A stretch of 64,000 nt of DNA from Goleter apudmare HA4340-LM2 (GTDB lineage: Bacteria > Cyanobacteriota > Cyanobacteriia > Cyanobacteriales > Nostocaceae). The stretch is from the NCBI GenBank assembly GCA_019359495.1, contig JAHHHF010000073.1, forward strand, positions 1 to 64,000. Reading direction: 5' to 3'. This document shows positions 44,924 through 54,170 of the stretch, piece after piece; the first letter of the stretch is position 1, and every line of letters begins with the position of its first letter. Made by a program: the position numbers and the translations under genes. Below the pieces are notes generated by a model, which had not been told where the DNA came from, ran no database searches, and saw only the letters and a program-made list of their open reading frames with translations.

Positions 44924-47218
44924 TTAGCAACCTAGCTTTTTAAGAAAATCTGGCTTTTGTTGGCAGTACAAAGTTGCAACTGCTTTTTTAACTTCTTCAA
45001 CACTAATATTCATAATGCAGTGAGGTTCATCATAAGTACAACATTCTTGGCAACTGTGAGATAAAGCCTGCGGCTGAAGTACTATATTTGGTACACCCCA
45101 CGGAGAAAAACGCTTAGGAGAATTTTCATGTTCGGGTAATCCGCTCTGGGGATGACAAGAGATTTCTACAACAGGAACTCTACATGCTGAGGCAAAATGA
45201 ATTGGTGATGAATCGTTGCTTACCACCAAACGGCTACTTTTTATGAGTGCAAGTGTCTGCCGGAGAGTCGTTTTACCAATCACATTAATTACAGAATTAC
45301 CAAGCGCATTTTCTAGTTCTAAACCTAATTTTTCTTCACCAGTCCCTCCAATAGCTAGGATACGTAAACTATATTCCTGTTGCAACCAAATACCCAACTC
45401 AATAAAGTTGGCAATAGGCCACATTCTTTTACGCGCACTTGCACCTGGAGCGAAGACAACTAAATTATGATCGTCATCAATATTATTGATAGATAAAACC
45501 TGGCTAGCAAATGCTATATCTTCTGGGCTAGTCCAGCATTCTAGAAAATCATCCTCAACTTTACCACCTAAGAATTTGATAACATCTAAATTTCTCTCTA
45601 CTTCATGTTTAACTTCTGCGATCGCCACAAAATGAGTGAATAAATAATCATAATCTTGATTCAACTCTTGCTTTTGTTGATTGAGCTTTTCTGAGTAACC
45701 CACTCGTAAACTAGCTCCACTAAAATAAGCAAGAAAAGTAGCATTATAAAAATCTATACCACAACGGGGAATAATAGCAAAATCAAAGTATTTTGACCAC
45801 AAATATTGGCGGGCAAATTTTATTTCCCGCCAACGGTTACGTAACCGACTAAAGCGTCCATAAATTAGCTTGTAAGTTAAAACTTCATTAACGTATGGAC
45901 ATAACTCAACTAAATTAACTACAGATGGCTGGACTATCAAAGTAATCCAAGCATGAGGTAGGTTGCGACGTAACTCTCTTAAAAATGGCGTAGAAATAAC
46001 TACATCACCAATAGCGTCTAGTTGCACTACTAAAACTTTTTCGATTTTAGTTAAATTTATTTGCTGGCTAACAAATTTTTGATAATTATTTTTACGTCTA
46101 CTAATTAATCTAAAAAATAATTCACCATGGAACTTAGTAACTCGTGGTGAGGCTAACCAATCAAGTATTTGCCTCGCCCAATATTTACTTAAATCATGAA
46201 AAAACATAAAATTTTGCTGTTTAAAAAAAATTAGTAATAAGAAGATTGGTTTAGCTGTTATTTTTGACATAAAAAAAGATAATATAGCTTTCTTAATTAA
46301 ATGCTTTAATATTAAGAATTGCTGCCATACTTTAAACCAAAAATTATCTTGTTTTCTCATGTGCATACCACCATATTCAAAGTCGAAGGTATACTGATCA
46401 GCAATCTTATTTCTCACTATAAATGGTGGATGTTTAATGTCGTAGATATCTTCAATAGGTAAGTTAGCTAATGAACTTGTACCTTTAGTATTAGTAGCAT
46501 CTTCCCGAAACCCTATGTTAGAAATCAGATTTGAACTTGGAAGTATTGCTAAACCATTTTGACTTAGACAAGCATAACCCCACATATAGTCCCATGTATT
46601 AATGGCATTTTCTGATGTCATTAAATCAAAAATACCTGTCCAGTATCTCTCTTCATAAATATCTTCAGTAACTAATTTCATCAGTCCTGAATTCTTAAAA
46701 TCTTGCCAACTCTTCATATGTAAATCATAGTGCTGCCAAGCTCTTTTCCAAGTTGCCCAACCCCAAATATGAGGAATTTTGGAAAAGAAATAACTATATT
46801 CAGTTCTCTTCTGACCATCTTGATGATTAGTTCCTGCTATGTGCATTATTCTTTCGTCATCTCGATATTTTTCCAATAAAGTCTGACAGAAATAGAAGAA
46901 AGACTGTGCAGGTAAACAGTCATCTTCTAAGATTATGGCTTCATTAACTTGAGAAAATACCCAATCTAAACCACTAGCTACTCGATGTTTACAGCCTAGA
47001 TTGATCTCGGAAAAATTAGTTAATACTTCACAATCCCAATCTACAGCTTTAATTACTTCCCTTGTTTTTAAACACTTTTCTTCTTCTTCTTTAAAGCGTG
47101 GTCCATCAGCAATTACCAGGAGTTTTTTAGGTTTTACTTGGGCAATAGCAGCAAATACTTTTTCTGTTAAGTCAGGGCGGTTAAAGATGAATAAGCTGAC
47201 AGGAGTTAATATAGTCAT
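44924..47218 (-). CDS. GT-A-like glycosyltransferase fused to a GT9 heptosyltransferase
   Basis: 764 aa from ATG 47218 (MTILTPVSLF). N-terminal domain (about 1-290): PVSLFIFNRPDLTEKVF, EAIILEDDCLPAQSFF, HIWGWATWKRAW, a GT-A-like pattern with an EDD metal site. A hydrophobic or basic helical linker (about 300-380) follows. The C-terminal domain (about 390-750) is GT9: KVLVVQLDAIGDVVISTPFLREL, WITLIVQPSV, VFAPGASARKRMWPIANFIELG and VVSNDSSPIHFASA. GT9 enzymes transfer heptose from ADP-heptose, and the heptose-synthesis genes are directly downstream. A two-enzyme fusion that could add two sugars in succession. Confidence 0.8.
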   Translation of the reverse strand: MTILTPVSLFIFNRPDLTEKVFAAIAQVKPKKLLVIADGPRFKEEEEKCLKTREVIKAVDWDCEVLTNFSEINLGCKHRVASGLDWVFSQVNEAIILEDDCLPAQSFFYFCQTLLEKYRDDERIMHIAGTNHQDGQKRTEYSYFFSKIPHIWGWATWKRAWQHYDLHMKSWQDFKNSGLMKLVTEDIYEERYWTGIFDLMTSENAINTWDYMWGYACLSQNGLAILPSSNLISNIGFREDATNTKGTSSLANLPIEDIYDIKHPPFIVRNKIADQYTFDFEYGGMHMRKQDNFWFKVWQQFLILKHLIKKAILSFFMSKITAKPIFLLLIFFKQQNFMFFHDLSKYWARQILDWLASPRVTKFHGELFFRLISRRKNNYQKFVSQQINLTKIEKVLVVQLDAIGDVVISTPFLRELRRNLPHAWITLIVQPSVVNLVELCPYVNEVLTYKLIYGRFSRLRNRWREIKFARQYLWSKYFDFAIIPRCGIDFYNATFLAYFSGASLRVGYSEKLNQQKQELNQDYDYLFTHFVAIAEVKHEVERNLDVIKFLGGKVEDDFLECWTSPEDIAFASQVLSINNIDDDHNLVVFAPGASARKRMWPIANFIELGIWLQQEYSLRILAIGGTGEEKLGLELENALGNSVINVIGKTTLRQTLALIKSSRLVVSNDSSPIHFASACRVPVVEISCHPQSGLPEHENSPKRFSPWGVPNIVLQPQALSHSCQECCTYDEPHCIMNISVEEVKKAVATLYCQQKPDFLKKLGC

Positions 47219-47222
47219 AATA

Positions 47223-48524
47223 TTAAGAATTAAATGCAGCGATTTTTTCACTGGAAACTGTAGACCATTTAGCTTTGGCTAATATCTTGCAATGGCTTGG
47301 CATTCCTTGACTACCTGTAGCAAAGAAATCCCCTCCATCAACGGTTATATTCGCAGCATCTTGAATATAATCTAGTGTTTCCGCATCGGCATGTGAAATA
47401 AATATAGCCAGCCTATAAGAGCCATTGGCTAGTGGTAGATTTTCTATGTTACAAAGAATATATCCAGATTGATTATCTAGATTTAAATTACTATTGGTGA
47501 AATTAGTTCTGAATAATAAAACTCTATGATTATGTTCGTCAAATATGTCAAGACTAATAACTACATTATTAAGTGGTTCTTGGGTTTGATTTAGGTATTC
47601 AATTTTAAAAGTGTAATCTTTGCCAGATTGTAATGAAGAGACTGTATTGCTTTGTGCATCTAATATTTGAAAACTAGATGCTCTAATTTTGCCAGAGCCA
47701 CTACGTTCTTTCCTCTCATCAAGAGGTATATCTTTTGCTAAACTATACGCTTGTGCCAAATATAAATTTATAGCTGCTTGAGCGCTACTATCTAAATATA
47801 AACTTCCTGATTGCAACAGAATTCCACGAGTGCATAATGATTCAATCGCACTCATTTGATGACTGACAAAAATTACTGTTCTGCCCTCTTTTGCAACATC
47901 CTCCATCTTCCCCAAACACTTCTTTTGAAACTGGACATCCCCCACAGCCAAAACTTCATCCACAATTAAGATTTCTGGCTCTAAATGTGCTGCAACTGCA
48001 AATGCCAAACGCACATACATACCTGATGAATAACGCTTCACTGGCGTATCTAAAAACTTCTCTACTTCTGCAAAAGCTACTATTTCATCAAACTTGCGTT
48101 CAATTTCCTCCTTACTCATTCCCAAAATTGCGCCATTGAGATAGATGTTTTCCTGACCTGTCAATTCTGGATGAAACCCTGTACCTACTTCCAACAAACT
48201 AGCAACTCTACCGTTAATTTTGATGCGTCCCTTTGTTGGTTCGGTAATCCGGCTTAAAATTTTGAGCAGTGTAGATTTTCCAGCCCCATTACGCCCAATG
48301 ATGCCTACTCTCTCACCTTGTTTGATCTCAAAGGAAACATCGTGAAGTGCCCAGAATTCTTGTTGGGAATTTTGAATTTTAGCTCTAGGATTTTTAATAA
48401 AACTACCAATTGACTTAACTTTATTGCTAATAATATCTCTTAAGGCGTTGTAACTCTCTTCTTGGTGATGACCAATAATATATTTTTTACTGAGATTTTC
48501 TACTCGAATAATAGTGTCAGACAT
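47223..48524 (-). CDS. wzt: polysaccharide ABC exporter, ATP-binding subunit (Wzt-like)
   Basis: 433 aa. ABC domain (1-255): Walker A GRNGAGKST near 80, signature SSGMYVRLA, Walker B LIVDEVLAVGD. A C-terminal beta-sandwich (about 275-433) resembles the Wzt carbohydrate-binding domain that recognises the cap on the finished chain. Energises export of polymer made at the cytoplasmic face. Its membrane partner wzm lies about 2.2 kb away at 50697-51554, separated by DUF29 and Uma2 genes. Confidence 0.92.
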   Translation of the reverse strand: MSDTIIRVENLSKKYIIGHHQEESYNALRDIISNKVKSIGSFIKNPRAKIQNSQQEFWALHDVSFEIKQGERVGIIGRNGAGKSTLLKILSRITEPTKGRIKINGRVASLLEVGTGFHPELTGQENIYLNGAILGMSKEEIERKFDEIVAFAEVEKFLDTPVKRYSSGMYVRLAFAVAAHLEPEILIVDEVLAVGDVQFQKKCLGKMEDVAKEGRTVIFVSHQMSAIESLCTRGILLQSGSLYLDSSAQAAINLYLAQAYSLAKDIPLDERKERSGSGKIRASSFQILDAQSNTVSSLQSGKDYTFKIEYLNQTQEPLNNVVISLDIFDEHNHRVLLFRTNFTNSNLNLDNQSGYILCNIENLPLANGSYRLAIFISHADAETLDYIQDAANITVDGGDFFATGSQGMPSHCKILAKAKWSTVSSEKIAAFNS

Positions 48525-48649
48525 TAGCTTTTCAGTTATTAGTTAATAATAATTAAATTCGCGGAATAATAAAGAGGAAAGCACAAATCAACTGCTAGGC
48601 GATCGCTAGATTTTTATTGCTGCTGATGTATGCGGTTCCTAACAGTTAC

Positions 48650-49120
48650 TTACTCAGATATTGCTTTCTCAAAATCATCTGTGGTATTGCACAAAAATTC
48701 AGGATGCAAAATTTCTTCTATGGTGTAAGGACAAGTATCTAAAAAAGTAGCTAACCTAATTCCTGTCTCTGCTGATGCTTCCCGACGAGCATTGCGATAG
48801 GCTTTTGGCAGAATTTCAGGAATGTATTGATGTAGACTAGGTTTCTCTTGTAATAAATCTTGCAAATCATCACGTTGGTTAGCGATAGTGGTAAACCAAC
48901 TAATGGATCGTTTTGTAGGCTGATATTGCCACTTTAGTAAATGAGCTAATAAGATCACCAAGCGGTTTTTTAACTCATTTTTTTCCCGACTGCCCATAGC
49001 ATCTAACTCTTCTGCCAAGTTTTCCCAGTCTAAAGCGTTAACATTTCGACTAGCTAAGGCTGATTGCTGTTGGGCTAACCAAGCCAAAAAATCTTGTTCA
49101 TAGAGAGATGAATCAGACAT
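48650..49120 (-). CDS. DUF29 domain protein
   Basis: 156 aa, all-helical. SLYEQDFLAWLAQQQSALASR, DWENLAEELDAMGSREKNELKNRL and PKAYRNARREASAETG form the DUF29 pattern common in cyanobacteria. Function unknown. It follows a Uma2 gene by 19 bp, a frequent pairing. Confidence 0.85.
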   Translation of the reverse strand: MSDSSLYEQDFLAWLAQQQSALASRNVNALDWENLAEELDAMGSREKNELKNRLVILLAHLLKWQYQPTKRSISWFTTIANQRDDLQDLLQEKPSLHQYIPEILPKAYRNARREASAETGIRLATFLDTCPYTIEEILHPEFLCNTTDDFEKAISE

Positions 49121-49139
49121 GAAACTTTACAATCCCTAC

Positions 49140-49961
49140 TTATAAATTATCTGGATCTATCCCCAGCGATCGCAATCTCTCAGCCAGTATTTCCGCTCGT
49201 TGGCGTTCCTGCTGGACTTGTTCTTCTGGTGTCAAAATCCAGTTACCTGTAACATCATACCAACGTAGCCATAAACCCTCTGTTTGTTGGTAGCTCCCTT
49301 GCCAAACTCCTAATCCTAATTGCAATTCCTCAAACCAAAACTTTTGTGTTGGCACTGCCATTGCTTGATATTGTGTTCCTACTATTTGAAACACCCGCAA
49401 TTGATTTTGGTAGCGGTCAAAGACAACGTAATAGGGAATGCGTAAATGTTGTTCATAAACTTGCCATTTTGTGGGTGGTTTGTTGGACTCTCTGAGGGTT
49501 TGCCCCAAATCGTCGGCTTCCGTACCTGGCGAAAGTAATTCTACTACTAAAAACGGTGCTTTGCCCTCTTGCCAAACAACATAGCTGAGGCGCATGTCTT
49601 GTTGTTGTTGGGCGCGAGATACACCCAGCACCAAAAACCAATCCGGTCTTTTGTGCCATAGCCGATTCCGAGCATCGTAATACAGATTTAAATCTGTACC
49701 AATGAACATTTCCCCAATTGGATAATTTGGGGGTTTACAGGTTTCCCGCAGTAATTGGGGTTGGAAGTCGTGGAATTCGTCCGGCAAACCAGGCTCCTCT
49801 GGGTCTTCACTAGGAAGATCATACATGGTAGGCATCGTTTCCCAAGGGGGACGGGGATGAACCATCTCCGGTGTGTCTAAATCCTGTGGGTCTTCACTTG
49901 GCAGATCGTACATCATCGGCATGACTTCGCTGGGAGGACGCGGCGGATCAGTCTGGTACAT
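49140..49961 (-). CDS. Uma2/DUF820 nuclease-fold protein with duplicated N-terminus
   Basis: 273 aa. The N-terminus repeats itself: RPPSEVMPMMYDLPSEDP and RPPWETMPTMYDLPSEDP. Then a PD-(D/E)XK-like Uma2 core: TDLNLYYDARNRLWHKRPDWFLV with the Asp, VVELLSPGTEADD with the E-x-lysine-less tail, and VFDRYQNQLRVFQ. It ends in a short coiled region (EEQVQQERQRAEILAERL). Very close to the protein at 52577 by eye, so a recent paralog. Function unknown in vivo. Confidence 0.82.
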   Translation of the reverse strand: MYQTDPPRPPSEVMPMMYDLPSEDPQDLDTPEMVHPRPPWETMPTMYDLPSEDPEEPGLPDEFHDFQPQLLRETCKPPNYPIGEMFIGTDLNLYYDARNRLWHKRPDWFLVLGVSRAQQQQDMRLSYVVWQEGKAPFLVVELLSPGTEADDLGQTLRESNKPPTKWQVYEQHLRIPYYVVFDRYQNQLRVFQIVGTQYQAMAVPTQKFWFEELQLGLGVWQGSYQQTEGLWLRWYDVTGNWILTPEEQVQQERQRAEILAERLRSLGIDPDNL

Positions 49962-50115
49962 AGCACTGATGGTCGAGGGTTTATTTTATTTTAGAGTCAG
50001 GAGTTGGGATATCTGACGACTAGCCGCCACGCGTCTACGCTCTTGAGCAAAATCTCATCTCAACTTCCAGTCTAGCAAAGTAACATAATACTGTGGTTAG
50101 TCAAAGAGTTGAAGT

Positions 50116-50700
50116 ATGCCTGACTCAATTGCAATCATGCCTGTTGTCCTCAACTTAGAGACAGTAGAATTCACAGATGAGCAATTTTATCGCTTGTGTC
50201 AATCGAATAGAGAGTTACAACTAGAGAGAACAGCCAAGGGAGAATTAGTAATTATGCCACCCGTAGGGGGAACTAGTGGAAACCGCGAAGCAGGTTTAAT
50301 TGGTTTGGTGTGGTTATGGAACCAGCAAACAGGGTTGGGTAAGGTTTTTAGTTCCTCGACAGTTTTTAAACTACCTCAAGGTGGCGATCGCTCTCCTGAC
50401 GCAGCTTGGATAAAATTAAATCGTTGGGCAAGTCTGACCGCAGAAGAACAAGAGAAATTCCCGCCGATTTGCCCTGATTTTGTCATTGAGTTAAGGTCAC
50501 GCACAGATGCCCTCAAACCACTACAAGAGAAAATGCAAGAATACCTTAATAGTGGATTACGCCTTGGTTGGCTGCTTAATCCTCAAGATGAGGAGGTGGA
50601 AATTTACCGCCCTAACCAAACAGTAGAAATTGTGAAGTTCCCAGTTACTTTGTCGGGAGAGTCGGTATTACCTGGATTTGTTTTAAATTTACCTCTTTAA
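50116..50700 (+). CDS. Uma2/DUF820 nuclease-fold protein
   Basis: 194 aa. EFTDEQFYRLCQSNRELQLERTAKGELVIMPPVGG, RSPDAAWIKLNRW (conserved Asp), DFVIELRSRTDALKPLQEKMQEYLNSGLRLGWLLNP with E-x-R in the catalytic position, and VLPGF. This is the classic single-domain cyanobacterial Uma2. The last 4 bp overlap the wzm stop on the other strand. No relation to export is evident. Confidence 0.9.
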   Translation: MPDSIAIMPVVLNLETVEFTDEQFYRLCQSNRELQLERTAKGELVIMPPVGGTSGNREAGLIGLVWLWNQQTGLGKVFSSSTVFKLPQGGDRSPDAAWIKLNRWASLTAEEQEKFPPICPDFVIELRSRTDALKPLQEKMQEYLNSGLRLGWLLNPQDEEVEIYRPNQTVEIVKFPVTLSGESVLPGFVLNLPL

Positions 50701-51554
50701 ATCACATCTGCAAATGTCCTCTCCATCTTACGAAAATACCAAATTCCAGTTGTGCAGAGCCAGAATACCAATGCTAACGACAGTATAAAACCTGGTAAAT
50801 ATATATGAGATTCACCGCCTAAAATTGCCCAACGAAAACCATCAATTACCCCCACAATTGGGTTCAAAGAGTAGAGTAATCGCCACTGATCTGGTACAAC
50901 GCTGCTACTAAAGCCCACAGGTGAAATATACAGACCAAATTGCACAATAAACGGCACAATATAACGGAAATCTCTGTACTTCACATTCAAAGAGGCTAAC
51001 CACAACCCCGCTCCCATTGAAGCTGCAAAGGCGATCGCAATAAACAAGGGTAGTGTGACAATTCGCCAACTAGGAACAAAGTTATACCATGCCATTAATC
51101 CCAACAAAATCATTCCCGAAATCAAAAAGTCTACAAAACTCACTACCACCGCACTAGTAGGCACTATGAGGCGAGGAAAATAGACTTTAGAAATTAAGTT
51201 GGAATTGGTAATTAAACTGTTACTGCACTCCGAAAGAGAATTAGAGAAGAATTGCCAGGGTAACATCGCGGAAAAAACCAGAATTGGATAGGGCGCCCCC
51301 TGGGAGGGGAGTTTTGCCAACTGTCCAAATACAACTGTAAACACTACCATTGTCAAAAATGGTCGAATTAGTGCCCAAACAATCCCAATTGCTGTTTGCT
51401 TATATCGTACTAAAATATCTCGCCATGCTAAGAAATAAAATAATTCCCGATAGCGCCATAAATCTTTCCAATATTGCTTTTCTGTCCGTCCGGCCTCAAT
51501 CACCAGTTCTGGTTGGGAAATGGTGTTTTTCATATTATTTTTCTTTAATTGCAT
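50697..51554 (-). CDS. wzm: polysaccharide ABC exporter, permease subunit (Wzm-like)
   Basis: 285 aa. ABC-2 type: an amphipathic N-terminus (EKQYWKDLWRYRELFYFLAWRDILVRYKQT), then six hydrophobic segments, including FPRLIVPTSAVVVSFVDFLIS and the SPVGFSSSVVPDQWRLLYSLNPIVGVIDGFRWAI loop typical of Wzm/TagG proteins. It forms the channel for lipid-linked polysaccharide. It follows the GDP-mannose dehydratase with a 20-bp overlap. Wzt is the expected ATPase. Confidence 0.92.
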   Translation of the reverse strand: MQLKKNNMKNTISQPELVIEAGRTEKQYWKDLWRYRELFYFLAWRDILVRYKQTAIGIVWALIRPFLTMVVFTVVFGQLAKLPSQGAPYPILVFSAMLPWQFFSNSLSECSNSLITNSNLISKVYFPRLIVPTSAVVVSFVDFLISGMILLGLMAWYNFVPSWRIVTLPLFIAIAFAASMGAGLWLASLNVKYRDFRYIVPFIVQFGLYISPVGFSSSVVPDQWRLLYSLNPIVGVIDGFRWAILGGESHIYLPGFILSLALVFWLCTTGIWYFRKMERTFADVI

Positions 51555-52506
51555 GAGCTAACTTTGTTTCAATCATCATTTGTACGACATCTGGCATTTT
51601 GTATTTCGCTTGCCATCCCAGTTTGTTTTTTACTTTAACTGGATTACCTCTACCTACTGCTAAATCTGTAGGTCTGAGTAGGCTATTATCTATCACCACA
51701 TGTTCTTGCCAATCTAAATTCACGGCTGCAAATGCTGCGGCGACAAATTCTGCCAATGAACTGCTTTCTCCTGTAGCAATCACATAATCATCAGGTTGGT
51801 CTTGTTGCAGCATTAAATACATGGCCTCCACATATTCTGGTGCCCAACCCCAGTCACGCTGAATTTGCATATTTCCTAAAAACAGCTTTTCTGGACTACC
51901 TTGAGCGATGCGACAAGCGCCAGTGACAATTTTTTGAGTCACAAATCGTTCTGGACGCAGAGGTGATTCATGGTTAAATAAAATACCAGAACAGGCAAAC
52001 AAATTATAAGCTTCTCGGTAGTTAGCCACTTCCCAAAAAGCAGCAGCTTTAGCTACTGCGTAGGGGCTTCTGGGGCGAAATGGCGTGGTTTCTGTGGCAG
52101 CTGTTTCACCAGTGTCGCCAAAGCATTCACTAGAGCCAGCATTGTAAAATTTGATGGGAACACCTAAAAAACGAATTGCTTCCAGTAAATTGAGAGTACC
52201 AGTAGTGATACTTTCTAGAGTTTCTACTGGTTGTTCAAAAGACAGACCGACTGAACTCTGTCCGGCTAAATTGTAGATTTCATCTGGCTGAATTTTTGTC
52301 AGTACCTGTAAGACGCTACGAAAGTCATTGAGCGCCATTGATTCTAGCTTCACCTGATCACGGATACCCAGGTGTAGCAAGTTGTGGAAGGAGGAAATTT
52401 GAGCATCTCGTGAAGTACCACAGACGGTGTAACCTTGATTGAGCAGCAACTGTGCTAAGTAAGCTCCATCCTGTCCTGAGATGCCGCAAATAAGAGCTTT
52501 TTTCAT
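51535..52506 (-). CDS. gmd: GDP-mannose 4,6-dehydratase
   Basis: 323 aa extended SDR. NAD(P)-binding GISGQDGAYLAQLL (8-21), NLAGQSSVGLSFEQP, the GSSECFGD catalytic Ser/Glu loop, PYAVAKAA with YXXXK, and RDWGWAPEYVEAM, the GMD signature. It makes GDP-4-keto-6-deoxymannose, precursor of GDP-rhamnose or GDP-fucose. No reductase partner (GMER/RMD) is adjacent. It overlaps wzm by 20 bp. Confidence 0.92.
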   Translation of the reverse strand: MKKALICGISGQDGAYLAQLLLNQGYTVCGTSRDAQISSFHNLLHLGIRDQVKLESMALNDFRSVLQVLTKIQPDEIYNLAGQSSVGLSFEQPVETLESITTGTLNLLEAIRFLGVPIKFYNAGSSECFGDTGETAATETTPFRPRSPYAVAKAAAFWEVANYREAYNLFACSGILFNHESPLRPERFVTQKIVTGACRIAQGSPEKLFLGNMQIQRDWGWAPEYVEAMYLMLQQDQPDDYVIATGESSSLAEFVAAAFAAVNLDWQEHVVIDNSLLRPTDLAVGRGNPVKVKNKLGWQAKYKMPDVVQMMIETKLAHAIKEK

Positions 52507-52576
52507 GAGGTTTCCTTACTTAATTAAATCTGCTTGGGAAAATAAGCTGTATCTAATTTAGCAAGAAGCGATCGCC

Positions 52577-53374
52577 TCAACTATTTTCTGGATCAATACC
52601 CATTGCTCTCAATTGTGCAGCTAACTTTTCTGCTCTAGCCCGTTCTTGTTGGAGTTGTAATTGTGTTTGTTTTAGTTGCAACTGTGCTTGTTCTGTCCTA
52701 GCCCGTTCTTGTTGCTGCAACTCTCGCAGCGTTGGTAACCACTGACCAGTATGATCATAACAACGCAACCATAACCGCTCAATCCCCTGATAACTTCCTT
52801 GCCAAAGTCCTAAGCCCAGTTGTAGACTTGGCATCCAAATTTTAGAAGTATCTAAGTCAATTTCACCATAGCGATCGGCAATTAGTTGAAATGCTCGCAA
52901 TTGATTGGTATAGCGGTCAAAAACAATATAGTAGGGAACACGTAAAATTTGCTCATATACTTGCCATTTAGTTGGGGGTTGGTTGACATTCCTGAGAGTA
53001 TCACCCAAATCCTCCTTCTCAGTTCCCGGCGAAAGCAACTCTACCACTACAAATGGATCTACTCCTTCTTGCCAAACCACATAGCTCAAACGTAAATCTT
53101 GTTGTTCATACAATCTCGAAACACCCATCACCGCAAACCAATCTGGACGTTTGTACCAAAGTGGATGACGAACATCATAATAGAGGTTCAGGTCAGTGGC
53201 CGTGAATATCTGCTCTGTTGGGTGCGTCGGTGGACAAAAAGTTTCACGTAGCAGTTGTGGTTGTAAAATGTGAAATTCATCAGGCAAGCCAGGTTCCTCA
53301 GAATCTTCGCTAGGAAGATCATACATAGTAGGCAGATATTCTTTTGGGGAAAGTGGTGGATCGGTTTGGTACAT
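52577..53374 (-). CDS. Uma2/DUF820 nuclease-fold protein with C-terminal coiled coil
   Basis: 265 aa. One copy of the PTMYDLPSEDSEEPGLPDEF segment that is doubled in 49140-49961, the same core (TDLNLYYDVRHPLWYKRPDWFAV, VVELLSPGTEKEDLGD) and a Gln-rich heptad coil near the end (QLKQTQLQLQQERARAEKLAAQL). It and its paralog flank the wzm-gmd pair, as if a block had been duplicated around them. Confidence 0.82.
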   Translation of the reverse strand: MYQTDPPLSPKEYLPTMYDLPSEDSEEPGLPDEFHILQPQLLRETFCPPTHPTEQIFTATDLNLYYDVRHPLWYKRPDWFAVMGVSRLYEQQDLRLSYVVWQEGVDPFVVVELLSPGTEKEDLGDTLRNVNQPPTKWQVYEQILRVPYYIVFDRYTNQLRAFQLIADRYGEIDLDTSKIWMPSLQLGLGLWQGSYQGIERLWLRCYDHTGQWLPTLRELQQQERARTEQAQLQLKQTQLQLQQERARAEKLAAQLRAMGIDPENS

Positions 53375-53453
53375 GGCATTATTATCTAGCCCCTCAGCTA
53401 TTAGGTTAACTGATCAGCATCCCTAATTTTCCCCGTTCCCTTTCAACCACTGA

Positions 53454-53879
53454 TTAATTGATAAACTTAAAATCCTGAATACATTTGTAATTAAGCATCC
53501 GGGCCTGTCTGCGAGTAAATTCTCCTACAGTAGGATTGCCCTCTGGATGAGCTACTCCTGTAGCCTGCTGCCAAAGTTCTGCTGGTGCTACTGACAATTC
53601 ATAACTAGATTCATGTTTATGGACGTGATACCAGGTTGTTTTTTGGCATTCCTGACACCAAAACGCCTCCAGCCACTCACCTCCTAAAGGAACTGCGGTT
53701 TTTGCCGCTACCAACATTAAGGCGTCCCGGCGCTTCACCCCCCGTTGCTGTAGCTGTCCAGCTTTCTCAGCAAATAAACTATATTTTTGACTCATGCTCT
53801 CAATGTAGCAGCCATGCACTGGACAATATATAGCTCGTCGCTTAGAACGTTTACGATTTCGGTCACACCTTCTCTGCAC
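53454..53879 (-). CDS. small Cys-rich protein, probably metal-binding
   Basis: 141 aa. The start is GTG 53879, with a perfect AGGAGG 5 nt upstream; the open frame runs further to 53915 but has no ATG there. Four Cys in two pairs, CPVHGC near the N-terminus and FWCQECQ in the middle, look like a zinc-ribbon site. The TTWYHVHKH and EFTRRQARM parts are the other conserved-looking stretches. I recall similar proteins in other Nostocales, but no function is known to me. Confidence 0.75.
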   Translation of the reverse strand: MQRRCDRNRKRSKRRAIYCPVHGCYIESMSQKYSLFAEKAGQLQQRGVKRRDALMLVAAKTAVPLGGEWLEAFWCQECQKTTWYHVHKHESSYELSVAPAELWQQATGVAHPEGNPTVGEFTRRQARMLNYKCIQDFKFIN

Positions 53880-54170
53880 TTCGGCCTCCTGTATCAGTAA
53901 ATAAAAACAGATCACAAGAAGGTTGCGTGGGAAAGACTGAGATCAAAAAGACCATCGAAGCCCAACTCCTCTATCAACAACTAGTTATTCAATTTCTCAA
54001 GCTAAAATTTCTGAATCTTGGTGATACATGACGAACAGCTTTGACTGCTGTTGATTACCAACTAGTACGGCCGTGAATTCAAAATTCAGAAAGCTAGATT
54101 TAGCCTAGGATTCAAGGTTTGTATCTGCCGCATTCTTTGTTCAAATTGTTACAAGTTTCAGACACAAAAT

